Assembly: GCF_001886715.1 (NCBI RefSeq)
Contig: NZ_CP018082.1
Coordinates: forward strand, 868,001 to 932,000
DNA length: 64,000 nucleotides
DNA from: Nocardia mangyaensis
GTDB lineage: Bacteria; Actinomycetota; Actinomycetes; Mycobacteriales; Mycobacteriaceae
Direction: 5' to 3'
Shown: one piece after another, positions 12,001 through 19,801 of the stretch
Layout of the letters: every line of letters starts with the position of its first letter
Numbering within the stretch: the stretch's first letter is position 1
Made by a program: the position numbers and the translations under genes
The notes under the pieces: generated by a model
Told to the model about the DNA's origin: nothing
The model's input: the letters and a program-made list of their open reading frames with translations, nothing else
Database searches by the model: none

Positions 12001-13687
12001 GCCTGAGGTTCCGGAACTGCCTGAGGTGCCTGAACTGCCTGAGGTGCCTGAGCTGCCGGAGTTCCCTGAGGTTCCGGAACTGCCTGAGGTGCCTGAACTG
12101 CCTGAGGTGCCTGAGCTGCCGGAGTTCCCTGAGGTACCGGAACCGCCTGAGGTGCCCGACGTTCCGGAACTGCCTGAGGTTCCGGAATGGCCTGAGTTGC
12201 CCGAACTGCCTGAGTTGCCGGAGGTTCCGGAACTGCCTGAGGTTCCGGAATGGCCTGAGTTGCCCGAGCAGCCCGAACTGCCTGATGTCCCCGAGCTGCC
12301 GGAGGTCCCTGAGTTGCCCGAGGGGCCGGGCTCGCCTGAGCAACCAGGTCGGCCCGAGCTACCAGGGCGACCGGATCTGCCCGGCATGCTGGAAGTGCCC
12401 GAGTTCCCTGCGATGCCCGAACAACTGGGGCCACCCGAGTCGCCGGAGATGCCCGGGCGCCCGGCGACGCCTGGATCGGCTGGTGCTCCCGAAGTGCCCG
12501 AGCGGCCGCGTGCGGCTGAGAGTTCCGAGCGGCTCGAGCAGACGGCTCCGGTGGCGCCAGGAGATCGGGCGTCCGCCCTTCCTGATGTGCCCTTCACGCC
12601 GCTGTCGGCTGGTCCGCCGGAAGCGCCGGATTCGTCGGCGCCAGGTTCGGACTTGCCGTCGGCATCGGAGCACACGGCAGGTCATTCGGCGAACAGCCCT
12701 ATCGTGTCGAGTGATCGAGCGGCCCCTGCGCTTCCGGGTTCGACCGGCTCCTCGGCCGATCGGACGAGCATGGCCGGGCCGCATGGCGATCCGTCGCTCG
12801 CGGTGCAACCGGTCCCGCATGCCGGTCCGACGTTCGGGGCGGCAGCGGGTCATCCGCAGACCTACCCCACGAGCGCCAGCGGCCTGCCGAATGAGGGAGG
12901 ATCGCATTCGATTACGGAAACATCCGGCGCGGCGACCGACTCGGCGAGCTCCGCACCCGGCGATTCCATGGCTGGCGCACAACCGGTTCCGCGCACGACC
13001 CCGATGCCGGGAGCAGTGGTCGGCTATCCGCAGACCTCCCCGGCAAGTGGCTATGGCGTGCCGAACGAACTCGGCGGCCAGCAGCTGGCGACCGATCCCC
13101 CGCAGGGGAGGGAGGGCGGCACGGGGGCAACCGGGTTCGGTGGTCCGGTGTCCGGAGGCGCTCCAGTGTCCGGAGGCGATGGTAGCGGCGGGTATCCGAT
13201 GATGCCGCCGCCGATGGGTGGGCAGCCGGTGGGTGGCGGTGGCCAATCGCAGGGTAGGCCGCGCAGTGACTATCGGTCGGAGAATGTGCGGCGCACCGGG
13301 GAACCTGCTGGTCTGCTGGTGCGTCCGCAGAGCGGTTTCGGGGTGTCGGTGGAGTTCGATCCGAGCAGCGGACGGTTGCAAGCGCAGGCCGGGGCGGCCG
13401 GTCCGGTCGCGGGAGTGTACGGCGACATCGGTGAACTCTCCGTGGTGTTCTATCGCGTCGGCGGGAGACTGCTGCTGCGGGCGGGGCAGCAGGTGATCAA
13501 CCTGGAAGATGCACGGACACAAGTGCATTGGGAGCGTCGGGAGCGGCAGGTGCGGTTCGCTGTGGCGCTCAACGGTGTCGTGGCCCTCGACATCTACTAC
13601 GCGTGGCGGGGACCGGATCTGGATATGGGGTTGATGGTTCGGGACGTCCTGGCCGACCCGCGCCACCGCGCGAGCATCTTCACCTGA
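2..13687 (+). CDS. Giant multidomain ESX-locus protein, probable secreted polymorphic effector (5' partial)
   Basis: More than 4,560 residues, open from the left edge. Residues here count from the ATG at 5, but the true start is upstream because about 55 residues of the first repeated domain are missing. HExxH zinc motifs are at H90-H94, H387-H391 and H2557-H2561, each followed by Leu or Val, Asp and, further on, a conserved Glu-Ala-(Leu/Ile)-Ala segment that could supply a third ligand. A fourth copy (about 2191-2396) has lost HExxH. Residues about 1928-2126 resemble ADP-ribosyltransferase exotoxin domains but lack the usual arginine. A long helical region (about 1180-1830), a roughly 500-residue duplication (about 565-1080 and 3045-3540), a Gly-x-Asp tract (3806-3847) and a Pro-Glu tract (about 3950-4110) follow. 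A Gly-rich linker leads to a beta-rich C-terminal domain of about 130 residues. Its place at the head of an ESX cargo cluster suggests type VII export. The function is inferred, not established. Confidence 0.8.
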   Translation, partial: RMLSKHPWIDLRIVEIGTLPLPGSTVRGDLLNAQSKWAKTSSGRYYAERIRFNVDHARNPDPFANKTKLLTGASYFVRGTGDRPVYGMILHELGHALDYSGGMRARDKMMEILADYFVEKYPHLDRELDKFEQWLRQLYGYSFEPVMVGGTLVPGLSHAEALANAIADVELNGRNASEPARLLAGLLQHEARNYPDTRPHRAPGAGPRRQPDSIQPTAEPVTQQGDSVRPVDDGDVGQVDNAQIPTADGPPEPVDEWSNRSSAEIADVLEQRYPKLSVEGFDDITPHVARELARGFTETTARHPEIDVRRLVIGEIIDQNGQRLNDAYAMTRAARDPDTGMIITDSVTINRRFATDDALFRHNVAERVAAGQFHPLVGDRPAYGTIVHELGHALDNAGQRTVRRTIEGEIADYYRAHHPDAPITGYQQWLREQLTGYSLDEDGLLNVPEALADALTAVIADGPAANDLARFIHDKLTAAARAATPGAGEPPVGAPDLLGERTDPDQPAHRPDAAPAERPEAIAPAHRPDVLVSTDRAARWREATDRLRAALQREVQFIKDRLGGTERVSIPKHPSGSSLDAEGQWRAMDGVNRIRETTSGEEPPWVFVAEDGTDGLNFARIGTEVEKLWTGRARIAEFVRSSLFGLVAGSPDFVPPRRPDGEIDDYWNTQADPELLAQVDIPAELADHWARQHAEQERMAEAAVDRYRQRLLGLVTEDSGTALAALDHKLALENPQLLESVRAELLRELQADAALTSDDSGPRPEIRYEPVSWVRDELAESAGRLRAAEAERAAAADRVTDLARQLDRPLPDARPETARAALNELRHRALRRDGELVAAAEVVARYHEQNRAAPFESDRSVIDGADPGTRLLREAGENALLGMDPAMGTGLKPGHTRGPLEPLWQGAGAERARLRAEMAQWADLFDVPVSELTPRRLAELRAENAETRTVLPEFDARVTRLEQADRAVTELADAMSARATGEVIISGHGRWQSTDFPQVALFGTDTPQRMVVFDPAGAHHDTLAALVRRWPGIADDVAAGTLTIEYRTVRVDEQGAVFVADAGAPQLRQRIDGSWRIIGQDESPTAETTLTRPDRAALDLPADPVAARAELERRLRILSTHPMADPPRMIEDLRYRNAVRAAAVEAYADQAHLHAQQLAEAWTAGHPVVPNQAPTVPAEVPVHDLAASRNFLQEVTSGVDLARDPASYGPRETSVRQAPSPSVDWARLPGADIEALGSSDRAVIRAELEQQIDALRAELTGLTDGSARIDPVRRLRAQAFEHRGPVPEGVLAPLRELVVGREAELAARRDEGAPDSMVLEPDLARLTTEARLRGRWLSILDGPPLAAGPGTVKDALVEIRDAITHRQRELADYRARRELRSAAEELERSLETIQGEITELQTWSRAMELRAQQPEASHIQPTEAELVGRATLEVQAEITRRAAMLDALDAAGAKVFDPGAVAAADRQAISALRADLATVEAGGQIRDGNGRVRSAEALRAEITQRRARVEALDGGGRRPVPEPVVAALRDQLATETAELATRRGEPVPALPEPAPDLDQRSQDLRQRQRWLDIIDGTSTEPGSEAGRAALAEIREAIARRQQELVDYESYREKRSAAAEFTRPLPVIREEIAELGPWLRALELRAPQPTPGQLRTALRELSAEVEQATSDLQRVLAGEPVLDETGRPRTVRELELELERRQTIQRLLITGDTPPQRLLDHLRLEISALGTEAALRSGNGDLSHSLLRGRKRNLEALLDQLQGQHVLTPDEGMAAYQHLLAETADAITATHNELRAEILRYTAELDALSELLGIPTPPIAIPDQTPPALPPPTGDDTPPRPVDHPDGPPAAPTGPDHAPTVDLDTADRTPTIALDGVDQVPTVALDHPDRTPIVEIDGSDRLPTVPFDPPERRVADSGADAVPPGRGGDPAVRFLREHAGSAYEPADGHAFAREVWGDTLERLSPQQREALGVYIIEHLRQVPDGIAAALRGEVPRTAEMAEMIAIIDSALPLRPLPEAVMITTSAGSNPFDVAPGQLVGTVQTRSEFLYGQLGPVPSAMNVHFQTEVVVPAGTPALSLAGLSPTAGLRPEVLLARGLALRIDSVRDLGNDGGGPDARYWEIKATVVPAEPGNAEQSTQSAGLAPDGAEQRGPQRLDAESGPAERRDVADEPAPDEPTLPSLRAPEPASDPRDWSLRDVADIAAEVSRRHGIDVQGFDDDGFVNRDASRDVLRAVDERMGQSPTPGVNRVRVDDLGNYDFLAQRRLTDHGVEIVVNSRFLNVLELGGDPAAATRAAGPYAGLDAVDRPHYAAVRSEFDSPDHAGARNNAFPALRDHYAEAHAGIDASGFRSWIRELGPAAFFPDGRLDPAAAYQAALAQQSSAATSEPARVLLDQLATDQHAEAAHRHEHGLGPEPDAALPGREPAQTWHPGEWSGREPAEIAEILRERHGVHLVGYERAGIDPAALQQVARAVDDMMTRYPDADLQVVDIVEENLGKDTLAWFHDTVHPVTGAVVPAIFLPLATVGNSAAVNTTVANSQNSGRFSLVAEHGIYSTVVHEFGHVLDHTGDLQARESAATALREHYFTNNPDAGEAQYEAWLRQLSGYSFDERGNFAPIEAIAEAFTDVELNGASATEPARVLHALLIDALRSTEDGTTSSNSRGPDAPEPMTGATSPEPEPTLRPAGEGDVAPEPARNPPVPGGDPPENPVIDPAGEVSRYLDELAQQATDAPAPDLTPQAREHLRELATALGLDARLTGLPDPSAALADFVRMAQARGFLDPDLSPRPMRYPEDFAALDVTEMYGAEDFWWFEADPEQRAAIQAELRLAGIDNDPPDVPALRSGTPEPAVDSPFPTDPTPRAAQEVRDQLADRYGVTDRIGPDTLPETISDLRYRTLLRAGMVEALADAAHRYDQATDADQRRQIAETRDGWAHRLGIEPVTAQPSRAAETIATLRDQVRQQAHDVATLADTAQLGDSTGRYELAVDGTRVPVRLVPGTDGSWQVQAIDRAPAPTLEPAPPAASPDLPKSGLRRSWDWLKDALLLHREDPKYPSGSGQDTEGQTALVNTYASLAGHDGLAELGAINPARVLKEVVTLWRKRSQIADFLRGRTRIEGPVPIRTRDGEEHQYWRDDADPELLREITDELAAMGLRERFDQLDQEYRQANPSPVAQRPQGPRPGTETEVTAPVDGARRHIPAPERQAELAEWGGELAEALRQRNELGAELYDLADRLGIDLDDLAPDSLAAAVAELRVQKLRNEAAIRAFEQALLRFRDEDAHIPYSDSLDALDTDPMTQFLREVIVSQGGRTTLLDWVGVNNGGEAGSIWDDLSPPDQPGRDQGTPAYFENALRRNQLRAELDSWASFFGVDRSELRGAGDVRLPGETPARIQERNSAADEFGELARRYLAADQDFGAAAAAMARVGAEDVITALGGTLLAPGIGLTGSDPLRLVVVDNGLNHHRVLAEVLAEPANADLAQVLTRSEAELDYLVTWADADGVIHYRSVDAPQVRHIAATIDGREARITMVREPGGEWQVVADPAESSAPREPSPADLSPDELRSAIGELAGRLDLRAEDLAPDRITEVLADLATRNGMRALRIETLADYARTLLEIDFFHLVNELGIDRADLRGRPEETIAELIESTPSRAKELQHLADYLREHPDMLDRDPRNAGYELVLHLRDTPAHLDAVLGDLRAFESVAATHTDPPPDPSARPEPDRDWARMLGKDTTDADPAEIAQIYEDFRDGKIDNTEALSPADLAQVHQQLRAEVRETAAILRTLTQLADTFHRSGEPPLTAADVTPPAGPDGPDGLDGPDGLDGPDGLDGPDGLDGPDGPDGPDGPDGPDTPEYGGTWWDGRTRRSHIPHIPQDLEDLEEEPETPPDIPTPSPDNDPEPPSTPPTPPQPPAPPQPPTPPEPPTPPGPPVVPEPPGTPEPPALPELPEAPGPPESPELPELPEVPEVPEVPEVPEVPEVPEVPEVPEVPELPEVPEFPEVPELPEVPELPEVPELPEVPELPEFPEVPELPEVPELPEVPELPEFPEVPEPPEVPDVPELPEVPEWPELPELPELPEVPELPEVPEWPELPEQPELPDVPELPEVPELPEGPGSPEQPGRPELPGRPDLPGMLEVPEFPAMPEQLGPPESPEMPGRPATPGSAGAPEVPERPRAAESSERLEQTAPVAPGDRASALPDVPFTPLSAGPPEAPDSSAPGSDLPSASEHTAGHSANSPIVSSDRAAPALPGSTGSSADRTSMAGPHGDPSLAVQPVPHAGPTFGAAAGHPQTYPTSASGLPNEGGSHSITETSGAATDSASSAPGDSMAGAQPVPRTTPMPGAVVGYPQTSPASGYGVPNELGGQQLATDPPQGREGGTGATGFGGPVSGGAPVSGGDGSGGYPMMPPPMGGQPVGGGGQSQGRPRSDYRSENVRRTGEPAGLLVRPQSGFGVSVEFDPSSGRLQAQAGAAGPVAGVYGDIGELSVVFYRVGGRLLLRAGQQVINLEDARTQVHWERRERQVRFAVALNGVVALDIYYAWRGPDLDMGLMVRDVLADPRHRASIFT
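11420..11545 (+). repeat. Collagen-like Gly-Pro/Leu-Asp triplet repeat
   Basis: Fourteen consecutive Gly-x-Asp triplets (residues 3806-3847 of the giant protein), mostly alternating Gly-Pro-Asp and Gly-Leu-Asp. They are encoded by near-identical 9- and 18-base units. Every third position of the collagen-like pattern is aspartate, so the tract is very acidic, unlike animal collagen. It separates the helical part of the protein from a Pro-rich stalk. Confidence 0.85.
11845..12335 (+). repeat. Pro-Glu-Val/Leu tandem repeat tract
   Basis: About 160 codons of the triplet Pro-Glu-(Val, Leu, Phe or Trp). It holds seven perfect copies of the 9-mer GTGCCTGAG (11891-11953) and a perfect tandem 63-base duplication (12011-12073 and 12074-12136, differing only in the last base). 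All units are multiples of three, so slippage would change the length without shifting the frame. The result is probably an extended, acidic, rod-like linker. Confidence 0.9.
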
Positions 13688-13741
13688 CGTTCACCCCGAA
13701 GCACTAACGTCCATCACCCCGACGGCCACGAGGAGCAGAGC

Positions 13742-14041
13742 GTGCGGACCGACCATCCCGACGAAGCCGAGCTGCGGCGCAACTTCGCCATGGGTCTGGA
13801 CGACGCGCTGGCCGGTCGCGGCCTGCGCTCCGCGACCGGCCTCGACCTGATGACCAGCACCGCGCTGCGAGCGGTGACCCGTGCCCACCCCCACGCCACC
13901 GAAGACCTGATCGCGGCGGCCGAGGCCGCCTTCGCGGGCCAGCTCGACGGCTCCAACGCGGCAGCCGAACGGGCCGAACAGCAGCGCCACATCGCCGAGA
14001 TCAAGGCCCGCCAGCAGGCCGCCCGCCGAGAACGACCCTAG
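13742..14041 (+). CDS. Small ESX-cluster protein, paralogue 1 (unknown function)
   Basis: This 99-residue protein starts at GTG, 54 bases after the giant gene. I do not recognise the family. It is clearly related to the next gene: both share an N-terminal Pro-x-x-Ala/Glu-Glu-Leu start, a Gly-Leu-x-Ser-x-Thr-Gly-(Leu/Ile)-Asp core, an Ala-His-Pro-His segment and a Gln-Leu-Asp-Gly-Ser motif before a charged helical tail. There is no signal peptide or membrane segment. Because it sits directly downstream of a toxin-like giant and is duplicated, it could be a chaperone, adaptor or immunity partner. That is inference from position only. Confidence 0.65.
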   Translation: MRTDHPDEAELRRNFAMGLDDALAGRGLRSATGLDLMTSTALRAVTRAHPHATEDLIAAAEAAFAGQLDGSNAAAERAEQQRHIAEIKARQQAARRERP

Positions 14042-14049
14042 GAGTATCG

Positions 14050-14331
14050 GTGCGATTCGACCGCCCCACCCAAGCCGAGCTCGTCGCCAACTTCGAGGCC
14101 GCCCTGGCCTCGGTGTGCTCCGGCGGTGGCCTGAACTCCGAGACCGGCATCGACATGGAGACCGAAGCGGCGCTGTGGGCCATCGCCACTGCCCACCCGC
14201 ACGTGCCCACCGAGCTCGTCGCGGCCGCCCGCACCGAGTTCGCGGCCCAGCTCGACGGCTCCCACGCCGCCGCCCGCCGCGCCGCCCTGGAACGGCGTTT
14301 CGCACAGCCCGCACCTGGTCGCGACGAGTGA
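14050..14331 (+). CDS. Small ESX-cluster protein, paralogue 2 (unknown function)
   Basis: This 93-residue protein starts at GTG, eight bases after the previous stop, with GGAG (14041-14044) as its ribosome-binding site. It aligns along its whole length with the preceding 99-residue protein, so the pair arose by tandem duplication. It is soluble and mostly helical by composition, with a charged Arg/Glu-rich tail. About 160 bases without a gene follow before the next coding region, so a promoter for the EspB-like gene may lie there. Function unknown. Confidence 0.65.
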   Translation: MRFDRPTQAELVANFEAALASVCSGGGLNSETGIDMETEAALWAIATAHPHVPTELVAAARTEFAAQLDGSHAAARRAALERRFAQPAPGRDE

Positions 14332-14491
14332 ATTCGGGCCTGTCCGTAACTTTGCCCACCGGCCTCGCCGCCGACACGTTCGGTTCACTTGCGCCCCCTA
14401 AACTCGCTGCGGCCCTCTGTGATTCGCGGTCCTTGCCCAGCGTGAGTGCTGCGAACCGGGACGGATGACAACGGGATCGGGAGTGTGATCG

Positions 14492-16402
14492 ATGGGTGGC
14501 GACAACCCCTGGGAGGGTCTGGCCGGGCAGGCACGCAGTGGCTCGTTGACGCTCGAGGACGGTGCCATCGGCGATGCCGTGACCGCGGCAGCCGAGTCCG
14601 CCTACGCCATCGAGTTCCTGCGCGATTACGTAGTGCTTCTCCGTGATTCGTATGGCATGCCCAAGGACACCCTGCACTCGGCCTCGGAACTGCGGGACAA
14701 ATACCTCGACCTGGCCGACGATCTCGACGATCGGCTCGGCAAGCATCTCGACATCCTGGCCGCGCTGGCCGATACGTTGATGACCGCCGACAAGTCCTAC
14801 CAGAGCACCGAAGACAACTCCGAGGCCGAGTTCACCCGGCTCAAGGGCGAGGCCAAGGACCGGTCGAGCATCGCCCTCACCGATCACCAGGAGATACCTC
14901 CTGGCTTCGGCGACGCGAAGGAATTTCCGGGGCTCGACGAAGTCGACCGATTCGCCGAGCTCGCCGCGCTGGCGGCGACGGAGGAAGGTGTGCAGGCTCC
15001 GTCGATTGCCATCGAGCCGGCGAGTTCGCTGGATCTGAGTACCTTCCAGAAGATCTACGACGAGATGGCCGCGATTCACCTCACCTGGAAAGGCGAGCGG
15101 TGGACCAAGATCGCCGAGGGGATCGAGGGCGCCTTCGCGGACCTGCGCAACGAGCTGTCCCGGCTGAAGCGGGAGGAGCTGTGGAAGGGCGCGGGCGCCA
15201 ACGACGCCGAGAGTGCTACCGAGGCCTACCGCCAGCAGGCCGGGGCGCTCGTCACTGCGATGCAGCGGACCGGGGACAACATGACGATGACCTCCGGGTG
15301 GGCCCGTGAGCTGCAAACGGGGCTGCGCACCGCGCTGGACAACGAGTACCTCTCGCCCGCGCTGTTGCGCAGTGGCGGAAGCTTCGTCGAGGACGGCACC
15401 GATCAGCTGACCTGGAACCTACTGAACAACGATCCTGCCCGGCGCGCGTACATGGAGACACCGGGCGAGAGTGACTATCACCTGAAAATGGCGATGGCCG
15501 CGCACAACGCCGTGAACGCCGCCCGCTCGGCTTTCGGTTCCTGGTACGAGCCGGGGATGGAGGCGACCGACGCCTCGATTCCGATCCTGCCCGATCCGAA
15601 GATCCGACCGGGTGACAACGGCGGCGACAACGGCGGTGGCGGCGGTGGCGGTGGCGGTGGCGGAGTCGACGCCAGCGCCTTTTCCGGTGGTGGCGGTGGC
15701 GGGGGAGGCGGCCTGTCGGACGGCTTCCTGAACGCCATGAACACTGCCGACCAGGCCCGTTTCGGCACCGATGCGCTCACCGGGCTCAGCACTGGCGGGA
15801 TGCGCAACGGCGCGGGCTTCGATACCGAGGAGTGGGCGCGCCAAGCCGCGGCCCAGCGCGAGCTGGCCGAGCGGGAAGCGGCCCGGCAGGCCGCGCAGCA
15901 GGCCGCCCAGGACGCGGTGGGCCAGCTGCAGACCGCGGCCCAGGACGGGCTCTCGGCCGCCCAGGACGCGCTGTCGTCCGCCGAGAACATGGCCGGTATC
16001 CCCGGTGCGATCCCGACCGGGTTGGCCGCCGACAAGAACATGCCGAGCAAGCTCGCCGACGCCCTCAAAGCGGCCGGCGCCAAGGGCGGGGGCCTCGGTG
16101 GCGGTGGCGGCGGGGGTGGCGGTCCCCAGGCGGCGCTGGCGCGGGATGCTTCCCAGGCCTCGAAGCTGTTCCCGCGCGCCGCCATCAGCGCGGACGGGAT
16201 GGCCACCGGCCGTGCCGGGTTGGGACCGATGGCGGGTATGCCCGGTGCGCCGGGCCCGATGGGCGGTGGCGGCGCCGGTGCCGGGCAGGGGCAGGGTCAG
16301 AACAAGGACCACAAGCGGGCCGACTACCTGGACTCCACCGAGCACCTCGACGAGGCGATCGGCGAGGCGCCGGTGGTGGTGAGGCCGGTGGTGGAGGGAT
16401 GA
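14492..16402 (+). CDS. EspB-like / WXG100-like large ESX secreted protein
   Basis: A 636-residue protein starting at ATG after GGGAG. The N-terminal 330 residues are helical and WXG100/PPE-like, with Trp-Lys-Gly (about 230) followed by Ala-Gly-Ala-Asn-Asp, and Ser-Gly-Trp-Ala-Arg-Glu-Leu near residue 270. Several glycine-rich linkers follow (about 375-405, 530-545 and 585-610). The C-terminal tail carries Asp-Glu-Ala-Ile-Gly-Glu and ends in Val-Arg-Pro-Val-Val, similar to the tails of the EspA-like protein and PPE in this locus. The pattern of helical domain plus Gly-rich tail fits EspB-type substrates exported by ESX systems. It is five bases from the next gene, so probably cotranscribed with it. 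The assignment is by layout and composition, not a firm family match. Confidence 0.6.
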   Translation: MGGDNPWEGLAGQARSGSLTLEDGAIGDAVTAAAESAYAIEFLRDYVVLLRDSYGMPKDTLHSASELRDKYLDLADDLDDRLGKHLDILAALADTLMTADKSYQSTEDNSEAEFTRLKGEAKDRSSIALTDHQEIPPGFGDAKEFPGLDEVDRFAELAALAATEEGVQAPSIAIEPASSLDLSTFQKIYDEMAAIHLTWKGERWTKIAEGIEGAFADLRNELSRLKREELWKGAGANDAESATEAYRQQAGALVTAMQRTGDNMTMTSGWARELQTGLRTALDNEYLSPALLRSGGSFVEDGTDQLTWNLLNNDPARRAYMETPGESDYHLKMAMAAHNAVNAARSAFGSWYEPGMEATDASIPILPDPKIRPGDNGGDNGGGGGGGGGGGVDASAFSGGGGGGGGGLSDGFLNAMNTADQARFGTDALTGLSTGGMRNGAGFDTEEWARQAAAQRELAEREAARQAAQQAAQDAVGQLQTAAQDGLSAAQDALSSAENMAGIPGAIPTGLAADKNMPSKLADALKAAGAKGGGLGGGGGGGGGPQAALARDASQASKLFPRAAISADGMATGRAGLGPMAGMPGAPGPMGGGGAGAGQGQGQNKDHKRADYLDSTEHLDEAIGEAPVVVRPVVEG

Positions 16403-16406
16403 TCCA

Positions 16407-17924
16407 GTGAGCGAAGTACCGACCGGCACCACCGAATCGGAGAACGGGGCCGACGGCGACCGGCCCGACATCGGGTTCACCTTGGCCACGGCGACCGACG
16501 AGCCGGAGGTGCCCACGGAGCAGCGGATGGCCGAGCTCGCGGACCGGATCGGCCGCGAGCTCGGCGAGAACGCTCCCGGCGACTGGGTGGAGATCGAAGC
16601 GGTCTTCGCCCTCACCGTGGCCGCCGCGGCGAATCGAGTGCTGTGCCTGCGCGCCGACGGCAGTTCGATCCAGCTGGAGCTGCTGCCCGCGGTGGCCGCG
16701 AGGGTGTCTGAGCTGCGTGAGTTGTCCGCGGAACTGGCGGATGGTCCGTGGTGGCGGATGGTGGTCCGCCACCGCTCCGGCAGTGCACCGTCCGCCGACT
16801 ACGACTACGGTGAGCAGCCCTTCCCGGACGAGTTCCTGTTCCCGCCCGAAGCCTACGAGCTGGACCTGGAGCAGTTCCCTCGGAGTCGGCTACCGGTGTG
16901 GCTGGCCGCGTACCTGCGCCACGGCGGACGGCAGCTGTGCCCACCCGGGCAGTCGGCGTTGCGGGTCGCGGCGGCCCCCGCACACCGGGTCGACGACCAG
17001 CTGTTGCCACCGCTGCCGCTGCTGTGGGCGCGCTGGTCGGTGCTGGCCGCCGGCTTCGTGGCCGCCCGCTCACCCCGGGGGCCGCGGGTACTGCCCTCGA
17101 TGGGTGTCTTCGAGGGCGCCGGGCGCAGTGGCAGCACGCTGTACCTGCTGCCGGGCGACCGCGCGGTCCTGTCCGGCGGTGTCTGGAACGACCCGATCCT
17201 CGACGCGGCCTACAACGAGGGCGCCCCGCTGCCCGACCTGCTGGCCGGCGCGCCGGACTGGGTGGCCGATCCGGTACTGAATCCCCGCGTGGCCGGCGGC
17301 CAGCTGTCCTTCTGCTTCTGGTGGGACGGTGCGGCCTGGGCCGCGAGCGAGCCGCCCTCGGCGTCACGGTTCCGGCCTGCCCTACCCGCCGTGTGGGATT
17401 CGGATGCCGTGGTGGGTGTGCTGGCCGCGGTGGCCGCGCAGTCCGGCGCCGGTGCACCGGACGCTGACCGGACCCGGCGCCTCGCCGATCTCGTCGCCGC
17501 CGCGGAAACCGGGATCACGCTGCCCGACACGCTCGGTGCCGCGTTCGGTATCGCCGCTTCGGCAGTGGGTGGTGCCGAACCCGATCTCGACAGTGCCTGG
17601 TACCAGCTGAGTCTGGCTGGTTGCGTTGCCGCGACATCGGCGCCGTTGCCGCGCGACACCGCCCTCGCCCGGGTACGTGCGGCAGTCGAGGGGTCCGGCG
17701 CCGACACCAGTCGGTACCCCCTCGATGCCCTGGTCGCAGACCGTCTCGGCGTCGGCTGGATGGTGTACGCGCCCGTTGCGCCCGGTGAGATCCTGCTGGG
17801 CCGCGCCATCTTCTACATCGCCGACGACGGCGTCATCGAGAGATCGTCGTCCTCGATCCCGCCGACGGTGTACGCGGTCGGCTTCGCCGAACGGTATCGG
17901 CAGCGTCGAGCGGAGGAATCGTGA
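16407..17924 (+). CDS. ESX-cluster protein with possible YezG/DUF600 immunity-like domain
   Basis: A 505-residue soluble protein starting at GTG four bases after the EspB-like gene, with its stop overlapping the espG start. Residues about 35-175 have the look of YezG/DUF600 immunity proteins of polymorphic toxin systems. An early Ile-Gly-x-x-Leu helix is followed by a Tyr-Asp-Tyr segment near 132 and Asp-Leu-Glu-Gln-Phe-Pro-Arg near 153, with Pro-x-Trp-Leu shortly after. The second half (about 200-500) has aromatic and Gly-rich strands and no motif I can name. It lies between an ESX substrate and an EspG chaperone, 2.7 kb downstream of the toxin-like giant. The immunity assignment is a hypothesis; a secretion accessory role is the alternative. 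Confidence 0.5.
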   Translation: MSEVPTGTTESENGADGDRPDIGFTLATATDEPEVPTEQRMAELADRIGRELGENAPGDWVEIEAVFALTVAAAANRVLCLRADGSSIQLELLPAVAARVSELRELSAELADGPWWRMVVRHRSGSAPSADYDYGEQPFPDEFLFPPEAYELDLEQFPRSRLPVWLAAYLRHGGRQLCPPGQSALRVAAAPAHRVDDQLLPPLPLLWARWSVLAAGFVAARSPRGPRVLPSMGVFEGAGRSGSTLYLLPGDRAVLSGGVWNDPILDAAYNEGAPLPDLLAGAPDWVADPVLNPRVAGGQLSFCFWWDGAAWAASEPPSASRFRPALPAVWDSDAVVGVLAAVAAQSGAGAPDADRTRRLADLVAAAETGITLPDTLGAAFGIAASAVGGAEPDLDSAWYQLSLAGCVAATSAPLPRDTALARVRAAVEGSGADTSRYPLDALVADRLGVGWMVYAPVAPGEILLGRAIFYIADDGVIERSSSSIPPTVYAVGFAERYRQRRAEES

Positions 17925-18706
17925 ACCGCACCTGGTCGTTCGAGGATCTCGAATTCGCCGTCCTGTGGGAGGAACTCAAAGAATCGCACCTGCCGTTCCC
18001 GCTGATCTTCACCACCGATATCAAGACGGTCGACCAGTACGACCAGGCCAAGATCGAGATCCGGGAACGGCACCGGCGCACCCTGGATCCGGAGTTCCGG
18101 ACCGCGCTCGCCGACATACATCGACCCGACATCCGGATCGAGGTGTTCGGCATCGACGGCAAGAATCCCGGCGACCCGAAGGGCAGCATCCGGCTGCTCG
18201 CCACCCGCCGGGCCGACCGGGGCTATCTGATCGAGCAGCGTCCGGGCCGCACGATGCACCATGCCGACGGGTTCGTCGTCCGAGAATGCGCCGCCATCGA
18301 TCTGGGCCCCCGAGTAGCCGCGGCGCTGGGCGAAATGCCCGCCGGCTCGCGGGGCGATCTGCCACTGCCGCAGGCCCATGATGCCGCGGAACTGGACTAT
18401 TCCCACATCGGCTCGCTGGTCCAGGACTCCTTCCTCGGGTCACCGATCGAGCAGGCCCGCGACTTTCGGACCGCTGCGACCACCCGGATCGGCGTCATCG
18501 ACATCATCCAGGAACGTTCGGTCTACGGCCCGCGCGGGCGCACCAGGCATCGTCTGGAGTGGCGGGATCTCACCGACGACGGCCGCTACGTGATCACCGA
18601 GGGCGCACCGCCCTCAGCACTGGCCGCTGATCGGAATCGCTTGGTATCGCTCATCAATTCCCGGATCGCGGAAGTGGTCCGGGTCATCAAGGACGAACGT
18701 GTATGA
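17921..18706 (+). CDS. espG: ESX secretion-associated chaperone EspG
   Basis: A 261-residue cytosolic protein of the EspG family, which binds the tip of PE-PPE heterodimers and delivers them to the ESX channel. The N-terminus has the family-typical Trp-Ser-Phe-x-Asp-Leu-Glu-Phe-x-Val-Leu-Trp-Glu followed by Leu-Pro-Phe-Pro-Leu, and the middle contains the Gly-Ser-Ile-Arg-Leu-Leu-Ala strand. The GTG start overlaps the upstream stop by four bases, indicating translational coupling. This is one of two EspG proteins in the locus. The other sits right after PE-PPE, so this copy may serve a different substrate, perhaps the EspB-like protein or the giant. Confidence 0.8.
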   Translation: MNRTWSFEDLEFAVLWEELKESHLPFPLIFTTDIKTVDQYDQAKIEIRERHRRTLDPEFRTALADIHRPDIRIEVFGIDGKNPGDPKGSIRLLATRRADRGYLIEQRPGRTMHHADGFVVRECAAIDLGPRVAAALGEMPAGSRGDLPLPQAHDAAELDYSHIGSLVQDSFLGSPIEQARDFRTAATTRIGVIDIIQERSVYGPRGRTRHRLEWRDLTDDGRYVITEGAPPSALAADRNRLVSLINSRIAEVVRVIKDERV

Positions 18707-18713
18707 GGCACCC

Positions 18714-19049
18714 ATGACGAACCCGCAGCCGAAACAATTCACCGCGACATCGCGCACCGGCACGATCACGGTCCGAACCACCGAACAAGGTTTGCCGCTG
18801 GGTATTTCGGTCGACACCGGGGAATTGCGCGGCGATCCCGATCAACTCGCGGGGGAGATCTTGCGTCTGTGCCGCCGGTCCGCGACCCGGGCGGCACTGC
18901 AGCGTCGCGCCGAGTTCGAAGCCGCCGGTGTCGACAGTGCGGTGCTCGCCCGGATGGGCCTGCCCACCAGGGAGGACGTGGCGCGACAGGAGTACGCCGA
19001 GGAAGCCGAGTACGAGAACGAACCGCAGAGCTGGCTGCGTTCGGTGTGA
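18714..19049 (+). CDS. YbaB/EbfC-family protein (EspL-like)
   Basis: A 111-residue protein. I chose ATG 18714, which has GAGG at 18705-18708, over the in-frame GTG at 18699 that overlaps the espG end. The fold signature is that of YbaB/EbfC nucleoid-associated proteins. An amphipathic strand region (Gly-x-Ile-x-Val and Gly-Leu-x-Leu-Gly-Ile-x-Val) is followed by a long Ala/Arg-rich helix. EspL in ESX-1 belongs to the same superfamily and supports stability or secretion of substrates. The C-terminus is acidic. It forms a pair with the next, also YbaB-like, gene. Confidence 0.6.
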   Translation: MTNPQPKQFTATSRTGTITVRTTEQGLPLGISVDTGELRGDPDQLAGEILRLCRRSATRAALQRRAEFEAAGVDSAVLARMGLPTREDVARQEYAEEAEYENEPQSWLRSV

Positions 19050-19073
19050 GCACGTGACGAAAGGGCCTGACAC

Positions 19074-19373
19074 ATGGTCGATTCCATGGATGAGCTGGAA
19101 GAACGAGTCCGTAACCGGCTGTACCGCATGCGGGACTTCGCCGAGGAACTCGCCGCGGTCCGGGGTCGGGAGACCTCCGACGACGGGACGGTGACTGCCG
19201 AAGTGGACGGTAACGGCGCCCTGGTCGACCTGCGGCTGTCATCGGGAATCTCTCGGCTGACTGCCGAACAGTTCGAGCGGGTGCTGGTGCGCACGACCAC
19301 GGCGGCCGCGCGCTCGGCGTTCGAGCGCCGAGGCGTGTTGGTCACCGCCTTCAACGAGGAGATCACCGCGTAG
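19074..19373 (+). CDS. YbaB/EbfC-family DNA-binding-like protein
   Basis: A 99-residue protein with the typical YbaB layout. An N-terminal helix (about 1-30) is followed by strands with Gly-Thr-Val-Thr-Ala-Glu-Val-Asp-Gly-Asn-Gly, then Leu-Val-Asp-Leu-Arg-Leu-Ser, and a C-terminal helix of Ala-Ala-Arg-Ser-Ala type. Family members dimerise and bind DNA or act as ESX accessory proteins; two of them in tandem could form a heterodimer. The next gene starts 95 bases later behind a promoter-like AT-richer stretch. Confidence 0.75.
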   Translation: MVDSMDELEERVRNRLYRMRDFAEELAAVRGRETSDDGTVTAEVDGNGALVDLRLSSGISRLTAEQFERVLVRTTTAAARSAFERRGVLVTAFNEEITA

Positions 19374-19468
19374 ACACTTGCTGTTCACCGTGAAGTTCGT
19401 TGCGGTAGCTAGCTTTTCAGGCATCGGTTCCGACGGAAATGAGGCCGCCTAGCGGTCCGGGGAGCACT

Positions 19469-19801
19469 ATGAACGACGTTGTAGCGACACCCGACGCGAT
19501 CCGCCGATACGGCGACTCCGCGGCAAGCATGGCGCAGCAGGTCGCGACGGCGGGGGCGGTCAACCAGGGCGCCACCATGGCGGCGATGGCACCCGCGTTC
19601 GGTCTGATCGGCCAGGAATACCTGCTCGCCTACGCCTACGCGCAGGCCAACCATCTCGCCTCGGTCGCCGAGCTGGCCACCGTGCACGCCATGACCGCGG
19701 TGACCTCGTACCAGGCGGCTGGAGCCTACGAGGCCACCGATGAGGGCTCGGCGGGCACGTTCCGGGCGCTCGGACTATCGGCGGGCACCGCACGACCGTG
19801 A
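19469..19801 (+). CDS. EspC-like type VII secretion target
   Basis: A 110-residue protein starting at ATG 19469, with GGGGAG at 19459-19464; an upstream in-frame start at 19439 has no good ribosome-binding site. It resembles the EspC (DUF2580) family of WXG100-like ESX substrates. The Val-x-Thr-Pro-Asp-Ala-Ile-Arg start leads into a helix-turn-helix hairpin with Met-Ala-x-Met-Ala-Pro-Ala-Phe-Gly at the turn. Such proteins are cosecreted with EspA-type partners. Here the stop overlaps the start of the EspA/EspE-like gene, supporting that pairing. Confidence 0.7.
   Translation: MNDVVATPDAIRRYGDSAASMAQQVATAGAVNQGATMAAMAPAFGLIGQEYLLAYAYAQANHLASVAELATVHAMTAVTSYQAAGAYEATDEGSAGTFRALGLSAGTARP

Noticed and set aside
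11845..12335. Regular short repeats that could suggest a CRISPR array
   Set aside because: Units are 9 bases or multiples in coding frame, with no unique spacers and no cas genes. They are codon-level protein repeats.
11224..12675. A minus-strand frame rich in Gly-Thr-Ser-Gly-Ser-Ser repeats
   Set aside because: It is the mirror of the Pro-Glu repeat coding sequence in the giant gene and has no start context or conserved domain.
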